Shown here: in pieces, positions 52,010 to 63,265 of the stretch | Layout: every line of letters begins with the position of its first letter | Position numbering within the stretch: position 1 is the stretch's first letter | Source: Citricoccus sp. CH26A | GTDB taxonomy: Bacteria > Actinomycetota > Actinomycetes > Actinomycetales > Micrococcaceae | Assembly: GCF_000224415.1 (NCBI RefSeq) | Contig: NZ_AFXQ01000009.1 | Location: 57,047 to 121,046 of the forward strand | Length of the DNA: 64,000 nucleotides | Direction of reading: 5' to 3' | Made by a program: the position numbers and the translations under genes | The notes under the pieces: generated by a model | Seen by the model: the letters and a program-made list of their open reading frames with translations, nothing else | Databases searched by the model: none | What the model was told of the DNA's origin: nothing

Positions 52010-54688
52010 CTAGGCGGGCCTCACCCCGATGGAGACCGGGACCCTGGTCGAGGGGACGCGACCGCCGTCGGCCTCCTCCGGGGACACCGAGAGCGACTTG
52101 CCCGTGGCGGCGAACCCCGTGTCTGCATGCAGTGCAGCGGTGGCGAGCCGTTCCGAGGAGGGGACGCCGTAGGTCGTCGTTCGTTGCCAGGGCGTGCGGC
52201 CGGCCTCCCGGATCATGGCCTCGAGCTCGGTGACCGTCTTCTCTGACCCGTTGTCCGCGCCGGCCATGCGGCTGATGGTCTCCTCCATGAGGGTCCCACC
52301 GAGGTCGTCGGCACCACCCTCCAGCATCAGGCGCGTGCCCTCGGTGCCGAGCTTCACCCAGGAGGTCTGGACATGGTCGATCCGCCCGTGCAGCATCAAC
52401 CGGGAGACCGCGTGGATGGCCCGGTTCTCCTGCAGGGTCGGCCCGGGGCGGGCGACCCCCGCCAGGTAGACCGGTGCGTTCGTATGGATGAAGGGCAGCA
52501 GGACGAACTCCGTGAAGCCTCCCGTCTCGTCCTGGATCCGGGAGAGCGTCCGCAGGTGGCCAACCCAGTGGGAGGGGTTGTCCACATGTCCGTACATCAT
52601 GGTGGCGCTCGAGCGGATGCCCAGCCGATGGGCCGTCGTGACGATCTCGATCCAGGCCGACGCCGGTAGCTTGCCCTTGGTCAGGAGCCACCGGACGTCG
52701 TCGTCGAGGATCTCCGCGGCCGTGCCCGGGATGGTGTCCAGGCCGGCGTCCTTGGCCTCCGACAGGAACTCCTTGAAAGACAGACCGGTCCGGGCTGCAC
52801 CGTTGACGATCTCCATCGGGCTGAAGGCGTGCAGGTGGATGTCCGGTCGACGCCTCTTGACCTCACGAGCGAGGTCGAAGTATGCGGTGCCGGGCAGGTC
52901 GGGATGGATGCCGCCCTGCATGCAGATCTCGGTGGCGCCGATGGCCCATGCCTCGTCGACGCGGTCACCGACCTGCGCCATCGACAGCGTGTAGGCATCG
53001 GCATCGGTCCGTCGCTGGGCGAAGGCGCAGAAGCGGCACCCGGTGTAGCAGACATTGGTGAAGTTGATGTTCCGGTTGACGACGTAGCCGACGCCCTTGC
53101 CGACGGCCTGTTCACGGACCTGGTCCGCCAGGTGGGCGAGGGCTTCCAGCTCGGGGCCCTCGGCACTGAGCAGGGTCAGGTAGTCGGCGTCAGAGAGCCC
53201 GGCGGGATCGATCTCCGCACGTCCCAGCGCGGCACGGACATCGGCGGACCCGGCTCGGCCCGCCTGCGACACCGACCCGGCGGACGATGACGCCTCCTCG
53301 CGCAGGGCCTCCCAGTCCCCGTAGACCGCATCGAAGTCGCCCCGCCGGTCCGCTGTGCGTCCGGTCGTGTCGATCTCCGTGTGCAGGTTGACGCGACCGG
53401 TCCCCGCCGTGGCCCAGTCCGGGTCCGGTTCCTGCCAGGGATGCCCTGTCGGCTTCGCGTCCTCCACGGCCAGGCCGTCCGGCGCGGCCAGCGCCCGCAC
53501 GTGAGGCTGGACGCGCGGATCGATCCAGGGCTCTCCGGCGCGGACATAGTGCGGGTGTGCGGTCAGCCTTTCCCTCAGCTCGAATCCGCTCTCGGCGGTG
53601 AGCCGGGCCAGGTCATCGAGCTGTGGCCAGGGCCGCTCCGGGTTGACGTGGTCAACGGTGAGGGGGCTGACTCCGCCCCAGTCGTCGATTCCGGCGCGAA
53701 CCAACAGGCCCAGTTCGTGTTCGTCCGTGAGATTGGGAGGGACCTGGATGCGGGCCTTGGGCCCCATCAACATCCGGGTGACGGCGACGGCGGCCGTGTA
53801 CTCCTCGGTGGCCAGGTCGGGGGAACCCATCATGGCGGTCGCGTCCTTGGCCCGGAAGTTCTGGACGATCACCTCCTGGATGTGCCCGTGGCGTCGGGCC
53901 GCGGCCCGGATCGCGAAGATGGAATCGATGCGATCGGCATAGGTCTCCCCGATGCCGAGCAGGATTCCCGTGGTGAACGGGACGTTGGAGCGGCCGGCGT
54001 CCTCGATGACCCGCAGCCGCAGGGCCGGGTCCTTGTCGGGGGAACCGAAGTGGGGGCCGCCCTTCTCCGAGAACAACCGGCTGGACGTCGTCTCCAGCAT
54101 CATTCCCATGGACGGCGCCACCGGCTTGAGCCGCTGGATCTCCTCCCAGCTCATGACGCCCGGGTTGAGGTGCGGCAGCAGCCCGGTCTCCTCGAGGACC
54201 CTGATGGCCATCGCGCGCACGTAGTCGAGGGTGGAGTCATAACCATGGGCGTCGAGCCACTCCCGCGCAGCGGGCCAGCGGTCCTCGGGCCGGTCGCCCA
54301 GGGTGAAGAGCGCCTCCTTGCAACCCATGGCCGCGCCCCGGCGTGCGACGTCGAGGATCTCGTCCGGGGACAGGAACAGGGGCTTGCCGGCCTTCTGCAG
54401 TTGGCCCGGCGTCTGCGCGAAGGTGCAGTAGTGGCAGCGGTCGCGGCACAGGTGGGTCACCGGCACGAAGACCTTCTTCGAGTAGGTGATGACGCCCGGG
54501 CGCCCGGCCTCCAACAGCCCGGCGTCCCGGACCCGGCTCGCCGCGGTCAGCAGCCGGTCGAGGTGCTCGCCGCGGGCGTGCAGGAGCGTCTGTGCCTCCA
54601 GGGCGTCGAGCGTGACGCCGTCCTCGGCGCGGCGCACGGCACGGCGCAGCGCGCTCTCGTTGGGGATGAAGGTTTCGGTGGGAGACAA
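52010..54688 (-). CDS. fbiC: FO synthase, fused CofG-CofH radical SAM enzyme
   Basis: An 892-residue FbiC. TTG 54688 is chosen because GGAGG lies 8 bases upstream; the open frame runs further but no better start exists. The N-terminal CofG half carries Cys81-x3-Cys85-x2-Cys88 (CRDRCHYC) and the C-terminal CofH half Cys547-x3-Cys551-x2-Cys554 (CYTGCRFC). Together they build the deazaflavin FO from tyrosine and a pyrimidine intermediate. Slightly longer than the mycobacterial protein (about 856 residues), mainly at the linker. Confidence 0.95.
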   Translation of the reverse strand: MSPTETFIPNESALRRAVRRAEDGVTLDALEAQTLLHARGEHLDRLLTAASRVRDAGLLEAGRPGVITYSKKVFVPVTHLCRDRCHYCTFAQTPGQLQKAGKPLFLSPDEILDVARRGAAMGCKEALFTLGDRPEDRWPAAREWLDAHGYDSTLDYVRAMAIRVLEETGLLPHLNPGVMSWEEIQRLKPVAPSMGMMLETTSSRLFSEKGGPHFGSPDKDPALRLRVIEDAGRSNVPFTTGILLGIGETYADRIDSIFAIRAAARRHGHIQEVIVQNFRAKDATAMMGSPDLATEEYTAAVAVTRMLMGPKARIQVPPNLTDEHELGLLVRAGIDDWGGVSPLTVDHVNPERPWPQLDDLARLTAESGFELRERLTAHPHYVRAGEPWIDPRVQPHVRALAAPDGLAVEDAKPTGHPWQEPDPDWATAGTGRVNLHTEIDTTGRTADRRGDFDAVYGDWEALREEASSSAGSVSQAGRAGSADVRAALGRAEIDPAGLSDADYLTLLSAEGPELEALAHLADQVREQAVGKGVGYVVNRNINFTNVCYTGCRFCAFAQRRTDADAYTLSMAQVGDRVDEAWAIGATEICMQGGIHPDLPGTAYFDLAREVKRRRPDIHLHAFSPMEIVNGAARTGLSFKEFLSEAKDAGLDTIPGTAAEILDDDVRWLLTKGKLPASAWIEIVTTAHRLGIRSSATMMYGHVDNPSHWVGHLRTLSRIQDETGGFTEFVLLPFIHTNAPVYLAGVARPGPTLQENRAIHAVSRLMLHGRIDHVQTSWVKLGTEGTRLMLEGGADDLGGTLMEETISRMAGADNGSEKTVTELEAMIREAGRTPWQRTTTYGVPSSERLATAALHADTGFAATGKSLSVSPEEADGGRVPSTRVPVSIGVRPA

Positions 54689-54746
54689 GGTCAGGACCTC
54701 CAGGGTGACGGATCGGGATGTTGGGGACGGGCGGTGCGGGCAGGGA

Positions 54747-55763
54747 TCAGGAGGGGGCGGGCAGGCGGACGAGATCGAGGGCCGCTGCGACCATGTCTGC
54801 GGTTGCCGGCACATCCGTCATCCACAACGGGACCGCTGCCGCCCGGATGCCCGCCTCGTCGAGCGGTGCCACCGCCGATGCGTCGGTGGTGTCCACGAGC
54901 CAGGCGTCCAGGACACCGCCGTCACGCCGCGCACCGTAGTGGAGTGCGACATCCAACGCGGTGGAGGGGACGCCGATGGCCTCCAGGCACTGATCCGCCA
55001 TGCCGTGCACGGCCGCTCCGCCGATGATCGGGGAAATGCCCACGACGGGTGCCAACGTCCGGCCCAGGGCTTCGCGGACTCCGGGAACCGCCAGGATGGT
55101 TCCCACGGACACGACGGGGTTGGACGGCGGGAGGACGACGACGTCGGCCGAGAGGATGGCCTCGATGACCTGCTCCGTTGCCTGGGCCGTGTCCAGGCCC
55201 ACCTGCACGAATTCGCCGGCGGGCACCGCCGCACGATACCTGACCCACCATTCCTCGAAATGGATGAGGCTCCCGGCCGGGTGTTCATCGATGTCCTGGG
55301 TCAGTCGGACATGGGTCTCCACCGCGTCGTCGCTCATGGGGAGGAGTTCCACGCCAGGCTGCCAGCGGCGGCAGAGAAACTCCGTGACCTCGGTGAGCGT
55401 CGATCCCTGGCGGAGCAGGTCAGTGCGGACGACGTGGGTGGCGAGGTCCAGGTCGCCGAGGGTGAACCAGTCCCAGCCCCGCCCGTAGGCGGAGATCTCC
55501 GCGGACGTCCTGCGGGTCTCCCCATTGCGACCCCATCCCTGGTCCTCGGATATGCCACCGCCGAGGGTGTACATCAGCGTGTCGAGATCCGGGCAGACGC
55601 GCAGTCCGTTGAGCCACATGTCATCACCGGTGTTGGCGATGACGCGCACGTGGGTCCGGGTCCTCCCGGCCGGCGTCGTCTCCTGGGCCCTCTCATGGTG
55701 AAGCAGGCCGCGGACGAACCGGGCGCCTCCGACACCACCGGCCAGCACTGCGATCGCCGTCAT
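54747..55763 (-). CDS. fbiA: 2-phospho-L-lactate transferase (FO transferase)
   Basis: A 338-residue CofD/FbiA protein: [18 protein letters not shown] at the N-terminus, [37 protein letters not shown], and [21 protein letters not shown]. It joins the phosphoenolpyruvyl (or lactyl) group to FO giving (dehydro-)F420-0. First gene of the operon fbiA-fbiC-cofC-cofE-MFS; the promoter region contains the AT-rich motif shared with catabolic operons. Confidence 0.93.
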   Translation of the reverse strand: MTAIAVLAGGVGGARFVRGLLHHERAQETTPAGRTRTHVRVIANTGDDMWLNGLRVCPDLDTLMYTLGGGISEDQGWGRNGETRRTSAEISAYGRGWDWFTLGDLDLATHVVRTDLLRQGSTLTEVTEFLCRRWQPGVELLPMSDDAVETHVRLTQDIDEHPAGSLIHFEEWWVRYRAAVPAGEFVQVGLDTAQATEQVIEAILSADVVVLPPSNPVVSVGTILAVPGVREALGRTLAPVVGISPIIGGAAVHGMADQCLEAIGVPSTALDVALHYGARRDGGVLDAWLVDTTDASAVAPLDEAGIRAAAVPLWMTDVPATADMVAAALDLVRLPAPS

Positions 55764-56143
55764 CCGTAGCCACGCCTTTCATGCCCACCCGTCGGGTGGT
55801 GTGTTCACCGACCGGCCGACGCTCGTGACGAGCGTCAGAACCACCGTCGTCTATTGATGAATTCCATTATTATCATATGCGCATCCATCGGGGCAGGGGT
55901 GTCCAGGAGGTGGCTCCCATGGCGGCATCGGGGCCCGCGGCGGCCCGTGTTCTTCAGGGGCGGTGCGGCCCGCGGAGACGCCGAATCCCTGCCCGCAGTG
56001 GGGATGCGGGCGAGGCCTCTACCCAGGGGGTTGCGTGAGATGGATCACCCTCCGATGCGTTCGGCGTTCCGGCTGCCCGTCGTCCCAGGCCGCGCCGGCA
56101 GCCGGAGCCGGGGATCGACCCTGACACCGGCCGCCGGGAAGGG
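55764..56143 (-). promoter_or_regulatory. F420 operon leader and promoter region
   Basis: No gene is supported. On the minus strand at 55880-55852 lies GCATATGATAATAATGG plus ATTCATCAATAG, the regulon-type AT motif. Between it and fbiA is an 8-bp hairpin GACGCTCG-TGA-CGAGCGTC at 55818-55836. Near 56068-56106 a 10-bp inverted repeat TCCGGCTGCC / GGCAGCCGGA (loop 19) may terminate the monooxygenase operon. An exact -35 is not clear. Confidence 0.45.
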
Positions 56144-57751
56144 TCAGGCCAGCTGGAAGCCGTGGTAGCCCTGCTCGGCCACCTGGTCACACCGCTGGGT
56201 GTAGGCGGTCAGCCCCCCCGCGTACGGCATGAAGACCCTCGGCTTGCCCGGCACATTGGCCCCGAGGTACCAGGAGTTGGCCTGCTTCATCAGTGTCATG
56301 TCCGCCACGTCGTTGACGTGCTGGACCCACTCGTCCTCGAACTCCGGGAGCGCTTCGGATGTCTCCAGTCCGTTCTGGCAGAGGTATGCGATATGCTCGT
56401 CGATCCACTCCACGTGCAGCTCGATCGCGGTGACCATGTTCGTCAGCACGCTCGGGCTGCCCGGGCCGGCAACGGAGAACATGTTGGGGAAGCCCGCCAC
56501 GCTGAGGCCCAGGTACGTCTTGGGGCCGGCCGCCCAGTGGTCCCGCAGGGACCTCCCATCGCGTCCACGGATGTCGATCCTCGACAGGGAGCCGGTCATC
56601 GCGTCGTACCCGGTGGCGAACACCAGGACATCCATGGCGTACTCTTCCTGTCCCGTGGCCACGCCTTCGGGGGTGATCCGCGAGATCGGATTCGCGCGCA
56701 CGTCGACGAGGTCGACATGGGGCAGGTTGAACGTCGCGTAATAGTCCGTGTCCACGCAGATGCGCTTGGCCCCGACGGGGTAGTCGCGGGGCTTCAGCTT
56801 CTCGGCCGTTGCTGGATCCTCGACGATCGTATCGATCTTGCCCCGGATGTAGTCGGCAAGCTTGTCATTGGCCTCGCGCGAGATGCCGAGGTCGGAGAAG
56901 CATGCGCCGATCCGGAATCCACCCAGTGTCCAGTGCTCGTCGAAGACCTCTTGGACGCGCGCATCGCCGACGTCCAGGGCTGATTCCGACCCCGGGGGGA
57001 AGGGCATGCCCGTAGGCGTACTGCGGGCGCGCTTGCGCACATCGCGGTAGTTGGCCTTCACGTCGGCCCAGAACTCGGGGTCGAGTGGGCCGTTGAGTGC
57101 GGGGACGCTGAAATTCGGCGTCCGCTGGAAGACCGTCAGGTGGCTGGCCTGCTTGGCGATCTCAGGGATCGCCTGGATGCCCGAGGAGCCGGTGCCGATC
57201 ACGCCGACGCGCTTGCCGGTGAAGTCGACCCCGCCCTGGGGCCACTCGCCCGTGTGGTAGACCTCTCCGGTGAAGTCCTCAAGGCCCTCGATGTCCGGGT
57301 TGCGGCTCGAGGACAGGCAGCCGGTGGCCATGATGCAGAAGCGCGCACGGGTCACCTGTTCGCCCTGGGGGCCGCTGGAGGTGACCTCCCACTCGCGGGC
57401 CGCATCGTCGAAGACCGCGGAGCCCACGGTGGTCTCGAACCGGATGTCACGGCGCAGGTCGTACCGATCGGCGACGTGGCTCATGTAGGCCTGCAACTCG
57501 GGCTGCGCCGGGTAGCGTTCCGTCCACTCCCACTCCTGCTCCAGCTCCGGGTCGAAGGAGAAGGAATAGTAGGGGCTCTCCACATCGCAGCGGGCGCCAG
57601 GGTAGCGGTTCCAGTACCAGGTGCCCCCGACGTCGTCGCCGCGTTCGAGCACGACCGCCTCGAGTCCGCGTTCGCGCAGCCTCTTCAGCATGTACAGGCC
57701 GGAGAACCCGGCTCCGATGATGACCGCATCGACTCGCTCAGGTGCACGCAT
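56144..57751 (-). CDS. Type I Baeyer-Villiger monooxygenase (cyclohexanone monooxygenase-like)
   Basis: A 535-residue FAD/NADPH enzyme; ATG 57751 with AGGAGG upstream. FAD loop AVIIGAGFSGLYML, the BVMO fingerprint F160-TGEVYHTGEW-P171 (F-x-G-x3-H-x3-W-P) and the second Rossmann loop RVGVIGTGSSGIQAIPE. It inserts oxygen next to a ketone, making a lactone or ester. One base separates it from the upstream esterase stop, the classical ketone to ester to hydrolysis pair. Confidence 0.93.
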   Translation of the reverse strand: MRAPERVDAVIIGAGFSGLYMLKRLRERGLEAVVLERGDDVGGTWYWNRYPGARCDVESPYYSFSFDPELEQEWEWTERYPAQPELQAYMSHVADRYDLRRDIRFETTVGSAVFDDAAREWEVTSSGPQGEQVTRARFCIMATGCLSSSRNPDIEGLEDFTGEVYHTGEWPQGGVDFTGKRVGVIGTGSSGIQAIPEIAKQASHLTVFQRTPNFSVPALNGPLDPEFWADVKANYRDVRKRARSTPTGMPFPPGSESALDVGDARVQEVFDEHWTLGGFRIGACFSDLGISREANDKLADYIRGKIDTIVEDPATAEKLKPRDYPVGAKRICVDTDYYATFNLPHVDLVDVRANPISRITPEGVATGQEEYAMDVLVFATGYDAMTGSLSRIDIRGRDGRSLRDHWAAGPKTYLGLSVAGFPNMFSVAGPGSPSVLTNMVTAIELHVEWIDEHIAYLCQNGLETSEALPEFEDEWVQHVNDVADMTLMKQANSWYLGANVPGKPRVFMPYAGGLTAYTQRCDQVAEQGYHGFQLA

Positions 57752-57752
57752 T

Positions 57753-58718
57753 TCAGGCCTCCTGCTTCTGGTTGGTCTTCTGGCCGGCGGGGTTGCGGAT
57801 GGACTGGGCCACCAGGGCCAGGACCTCGGCGCTGGCCGGCAGCACGTTGACCATGCTGAAGAATCCGTGCATCTGGCCCGGCCAGCGGTAGGACTCGACG
57901 TCGACGCCCGCCTCCCGGAGCCGATCGGCATAGGCTTCACCCTCGTCGCGCAGTACGTCGTGCGCGGCTGTCACGAGGAAGGCCGGTGCGACGCCGGAGA
58001 GGTCCTCGGCGCGCAGCGGGCTGGCCTCCATGTTGCTGCGCTGGTCGTGGTCGGCGAGGTAGTGGTCCCAGAACCAGGCCATGAACTCCTTCGGGAGCAG
58101 CGTCTGGTTCTCCTCCTCCAGGTAGCTGGCACGGGTGAAGTCGGCATCAGTGACCGGGTAGATGAGGAACTGTCGTGCAATCTCCGGGCCGCCTCGGTCC
58201 CGGCTGCGCAGGGCCATCACGGCGCTCAGGTTCCCACCGGCGCTGTCCCCGGCGACGTACAGCGGGGCGCCGTCTCGGGCGAGCTCGCCGATGCGGCCGG
58301 CGGCCCAGTTCATGGCCGTCCAGGCATCCTCGACCGCAGCTGGGAAGGGGCTCTCTGGAGCCTTGCGGTAGTTGACGAGGACCACGGTGGCCCCCGACTG
58401 GGCCGCGAGTTCCCGGCCCAGCGTGTCGAAGCCGTCGATGTCGCTGAGTACCCAGCCGCCCCCGTGGAGGTAGACCACCACCGCATGGGGTTCAGCGGTG
58501 GGCCGGTGCACGCGGACCTCGAACGTGCCGCCATCCCAGCCGGTGAGGACGAAATCCTCGGTGTGGTCCATGTCCGGTCCGACGCCGAACATCTCGTTCA
58601 TCGCGGCCGTTCCTGCGCGCGCTTCTTCGGGGGTCTGTTCCCAGGCGGGTACGGCGTCCGGCCCAGCCGCCTGGGCGGCGGCAGTGAGGAACCGGAGGGT
58701 TGCTTCGTCTAGTGCCAC
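57753..58718 (-). CDS. Alpha/beta hydrolase, HSL-type esterase/lactonase
   Basis: A 321-residue esterase; GTG 58718 is chosen for the AAGGAG 7 bases upstream. Oxyanion HGGGW in VVVYLHGGGWVLSD, nucleophile in GDSAGGNLS, catalytic Asp in AHDVLRDEG and His in GQMHGFFS. Hydrolyses the ester or lactone made by the BVMO. Head of the two-gene operon controlled by a promoter shared with the divergent GntR regulator. Confidence 0.9.
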   Translation of the reverse strand: MALDEATLRFLTAAAQAAGPDAVPAWEQTPEEARAGTAAMNEMFGVGPDMDHTEDFVLTGWDGGTFEVRVHRPTAEPHAVVVYLHGGGWVLSDIDGFDTLGRELAAQSGATVVLVNYRKAPESPFPAAVEDAWTAMNWAAGRIGELARDGAPLYVAGDSAGGNLSAVMALRSRDRGGPEIARQFLIYPVTDADFTRASYLEEENQTLLPKEFMAWFWDHYLADHDQRSNMEASPLRAEDLSGVAPAFLVTAAHDVLRDEGEAYADRLREAGVDVESYRWPGQMHGFFSMVNVLPASAEVLALVAQSIRNPAGQKTNQKQEA

Positions 58719-58774
58719 GGGGCTTCTCCTTGTCATCAATGTGATGGGACTCACACGTGAAGGTGGTGCACGCC

Positions 58775-58803
58775 ACATTAGATGCATGATGCATTGTTAT
58801 CAA
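58775..58803 (-). promoter_or_regulatory. Esterase/BVMO operon promoter with operator in the spacer
   Basis: Minus strand: -35 TTGATA (58803-58798), 17-base spacer, -10 TAATGT (58780-58775). The spacer is ACAATGCATCATGCATC, a repeated ATGCATNATGCAT element, an expected operator of the divergent GntR regulator. Confidence 0.6.
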
Positions 58804-58889
58804 GGGTGGATTTCCCAGCCCGGTTTGCCTCGTATGCTGGAGTGAGCAGCGGGAGGCAGGGCCGGCCCGCCGGGCGAAAGAAGGCATTG

Positions 58890-59615
58890 GTGGCACCTCA
58901 GATCGACGAGGGATTCGATGCCCCTCCGACCCTCGGCGAGGCAGTGTCACGCAGGCTCCGTGACGAGATCCTGAGCGGTCGGCTCGCGCCCGGGGCCCCC
59001 ATCCGCGACGCGGAGCTGGCCTCCCGCCTGGGGGTCAGTATCACTCCGGTGCGGGAGTCGGTTGCGGTGCTCATCTCCGAGGGGCTCATCGAGGTCCTGC
59101 CGAACAAGAGGCGGCGGGTCACGGTCTTGACCCAGCAGACCGCCCAAGAGCTGATGGACGTGCTCGGGATCCTGCTCGCGGCCGGTTTCGAGCGGTTGCC
59201 AGGGAATCCGGAGAAACTGGAAGGGTTGGCCGACGCGTGCCGGGAATTCGCTGAGACGCTGGGCGCGGGAGATCGTTCCACAGCAGAGGCGAAATTCGAA
59301 CGCATGGTGGCAGAACTGCTCCGGCAGGTCGCCCACGGTGAACTCAGCCGGATGGCGGCGCCGGTCTTGAGGCGGTCGGTGGGGGCCATTCGTCTGTATC
59401 CGTCAGCGCATCTCTATGAATTGTGGGGACAGGCCTTCCTCGACGTTGCCGATGCCCTGACGGAGGACCCGGCGCGGGCATCATCCATAGTTCGGACGTT
59501 CGTGGGCGCACTGCTGGCGACCATGGCAGGGGACCGGCCGCAAGACGCCGAGATCCGCCCGGAGCCCCGGGGGGCAGGGCTGGCGCCGGAGGCAGCGGGA
59601 GAGGTCCGTTCCTGA
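58890..59615 (+). CDS. GntR-family regulator
   Basis: A 241-residue GntR protein; GTG 58890 (or TTG 58887) with AAAGAAGG upstream. Winged helix: GEAVSRRLRDEILSGRLAPGAPIRDAELASRLGVSITPVRES followed by ISEGLIEVLPNKR. The C-terminal part is an all-helical effector domain with weak FCD similarity and few of the usual metal His. It is not close to the two FadR twins. Likely local repressor of the divergent BVMO/esterase operon. Confidence 0.85.
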   Translation: MAPQIDEGFDAPPTLGEAVSRRLRDEILSGRLAPGAPIRDAELASRLGVSITPVRESVAVLISEGLIEVLPNKRRRVTVLTQQTAQELMDVLGILLAAGFERLPGNPEKLEGLADACREFAETLGAGDRSTAEAKFERMVAELLRQVAHGELSRMAAPVLRRSVGAIRLYPSAHLYELWGQAFLDVADALTEDPARASSIVRTFVGALLATMAGDRPQDAEIRPEPRGAGLAPEAAGEVRS

Positions 59616-59766
59616 CGTTGTCGGCCGTCCGTTCCCGGGGCGCCCGCTGGCAGTGACTCCCGTCTATGGGCGCCACGTGGGCACGTGACCTTCGAGCATC
59701 CCTCATCGGGGGCACCTGCGGGTACGGCGCCGGCTGAGACGTCGAGGCAGCAGGTTCGAGGCCCTC

Positions 59767-59901
59767 TCAGGCCCTCGTCGGCGGCATCTGCTGCAGGGAC
59801 CAGGCGTTCCCGTCCGGATCGGCGAAGTGGACGAAACGGCCCCAGGGCTGCTCGTCGACCTCGGTGACCGGCAGGGCCACGAGCTCGATCTTCATGTCCA
59901 T
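59767..59901 (-). pseudogene. Truncated VOC (glyoxalase/bleomycin-resistance-like) protein fragment
   Basis: Forty-four residues readable on the minus strand: starting MDMKIELVALPV, then EQPWGRFVHFADPDGNAW and ending SLQQMPP before a stop. This is the last beta strands of a vicinal-oxygen-chelate domain, with the usual DPDGN turn. The N-terminal two-thirds of the family (usually about 120-150 residues) is missing; upstream codons read as unrelated sequence and there is no ribosome site. It marks a degraded gene at the edge of the accessory region. Confidence 0.6.
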
Positions 59902-59976
59902 GACGCACGGGGTAGACGCGGCCCGGGGGCCATGCCACGGTCCGACGACGCATCCCGCGGGCAGGGGAGCGGCGGC

Positions 59977-60028
59977 CGGATCCGCCCCTCCGGATCCCGA
60001 TGATCACGGGTCCAGAGGGGCGGATCCG
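59977..60028 (-). terminator. aceB terminator
   Basis: Arms CGGATCCGCCCCTC (59977-59990) and GAGGGGCGGATCCG (60015-60028), 14 bp, 36 bases beyond the malate synthase stop on the minus strand. Confidence 0.6.
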
Positions 60029-60064
60029 ACCGCCGGTCGCCGGGGTCGGGGGTGCCGGGTCGGG

Positions 60065-61738
<1,674 letters not shown>

Positions 61739-61896
61739 GGTGGTCTCCTTGGGAGTGTGGCCGTTCCGCCCTAGGCGGGGGCCGGAGGAAAAGTGGTTGC
61801 TGTGCCCCGGGCTGGTGAGGGGAGAGGAGGGCGACGACGGCGCCTGTCGGTGGGGTGCCGGCGTCGGGCTGGTGTTCGGGTCCGGTGGGGAAAGCA

Positions 61897-61931
61897 GGTG
61901 GCGGCCGGGCCGGGAGGGCCCGGCCGCCACC
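61897..61931 (-). terminator. Hairpin between aceA and aceB
   Basis: Perfect 15-bp stem GGTGGCGGCCGGGCC / GGCCCGGCCGCCACC with 5-base loop, 38 bases after the aceA stop on the minus strand. It makes at least partly separate expression of aceB likely. Confidence 0.65.
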
Positions 61932-61969
61932 GGTGCGTCAGCTCGGCTCGAGGCCGGCCGCGGTGGGGA

Positions 61970-63265
61970 TCAGTGGAACTGCCCGGCCTCGGTGGAGCCG
62001 GCCAGCGCCGTGGTGGAGCTGTCGGGGTTGATCGCGGTGGAGATGGCGTCGAAGTACCCGGTGCCGACCTCGCGCTGGTGCTTGGTGGCGGTGTAACCGC
62101 GGGCCTCGTCGGCGAACTCCCGCTCCTGCAGCTCCACGTAGGCGGACATCTGGCGCTCGTTGTAGCCCTTGGCCAGGTCGAACATGGAGTGGTTCAGGGC
62201 GTGGAAGCCGGCCAGGGTGATGAACTGGAAGGTGTAGCCCATGGCCCCCAGCTCGCGCTGGAACTTGGCGATGGTCTCGTCGTCCAGGTTCTTCCTCCAG
62301 TTGAAGGACGGGGAGCAGTTGTACGAGAGCATCTGGTCCGGGAACTCGGACTTGACGGCCTCCGCGAACTTCTTGGCCATCTCCAGGTCCGGGGTGCCGG
62401 TCTCCATCCAGATCAGGTCGGAGTAGGGGGCGTAGGCCTTGGCGCGGGCGATGCAGGGCTCGATGCCGTTGCGCACCTTGTAGAAGCCCTCTGGCGTGCG
62501 CTCACCGGTGATGAACTCGGCATCGCGCTCGTCCACGTCGGAGGTGATCAGGGTGGCGGCCTCCGCGTCGGTACGGGCGATCACCACCGAGTTGACGCCG
62601 GAGACGTCGGCGGCCAGGCGGGCGGCGTTCAGGGTGCGGATGTGCTGACCGGTCGGGATCAGCACCTTGCCGCCCAGGTGACCGCACTTCTTCTCGGAGG
62701 CCAGCTGGTCCTCCCAGTGCACGCCGGAGGCACCGGCGGCGATCATGGCCTTCATCAGCTCGTAGGCGTTCAGCGGGCCGCCGAAACCGGCCTCGGCATC
62801 GGCGACGATCGGGACCAGGTAGTCCTCGACGGTCTGGACGCCCTCGGAGAACTCGATCTGGTCGGCGCGCATCAGGGCGTTGTTGATGCGGCGCACCACG
62901 GCCGGGACGGAGTTGGCCGGGTACAGGGACTGGTCCGGGTAGGTGTGACCGGAGAGGTTCGCGTCAGCGGCGACCTGCCAGCCGGAGAGGTAGATGGCGC
63001 GCAGGCCGGCCTTGACCTGCTGGACGGCCATGTTGCCGGTGAGGGCCCCCAGGGCGTTGGTGAACTTGCCCTCGGCGTGCTCGCTGGTCAACTGCTCCCA
63101 GAGCTTGTCGGAACCGCGGCGGGCCAGGGTGTGCTCCTCCTGGACGCGGCCGCGCAGCTTGACGACGTCCTCAGCGGTGAAGGTGCGCTCGGTGTTGGCC
63201 CAACGGGGGTTGTGGTCCCAGTCGTGCTGGAGCTGTTCGGCGGATGCGGGGGTGTTCGGTTCCAT
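61970..63265 (-). CDS. aceA: Isocitrate lyase
   Basis: A 431-residue ICL of the short bacterial type; ATG 63265 with AGGAGAG upstream. [35 protein letters not shown] with the catalytic Cys, [23 protein letters not shown] and [11 protein letters not shown]. Splits isocitrate into glyoxylate and succinate. The AT-rich region upstream (around 63370-63420) probably carries its promoter. Confidence 0.97.
   Translation of the reverse strand: MEPNTPASAEQLQHDWDHNPRWANTERTFTAEDVVKLRGRVQEEHTLARRGSDKLWEQLTSEHAEGKFTNALGALTGNMAVQQVKAGLRAIYLSGWQVAADANLSGHTYPDQSLYPANSVPAVVRRINNALMRADQIEFSEGVQTVEDYLVPIVADAEAGFGGPLNAYELMKAMIAAGASGVHWEDQLASEKKCGHLGGKVLIPTGQHIRTLNAARLAADVSGVNSVVIARTDAEAATLITSDVDERDAEFITGERTPEGFYKVRNGIEPCIARAKAYAPYSDLIWMETGTPDLEMAKKFAEAVKSEFPDQMLSYNCSPSFNWRKNLDDETIAKFQRELGAMGYTFQFITLAGFHALNHSMFDLAKGYNERQMSAYVELQEREFADEARGYTATKHQREVGTGYFDAISTAINPDSSTTALAGSTEAGQFH

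Larger units (their letters stand above)
59616..60064. other. Boundary spacer between accessory region and core genes
   Basis: About 450 bases containing a short VOC-protein remnant on the minus strand (59767-59901) and the aceB terminator. No other gene is supported; the remaining open frames are composition-driven. Confidence 0.5.

Noticed and set aside
56144..57940. 598-residue version of the BVMO
   Set aside because: The first 63 residues are the antisense-like shadow of the esterase end; ATG 57751 has AGGAGG and the FAD loop follows at once.
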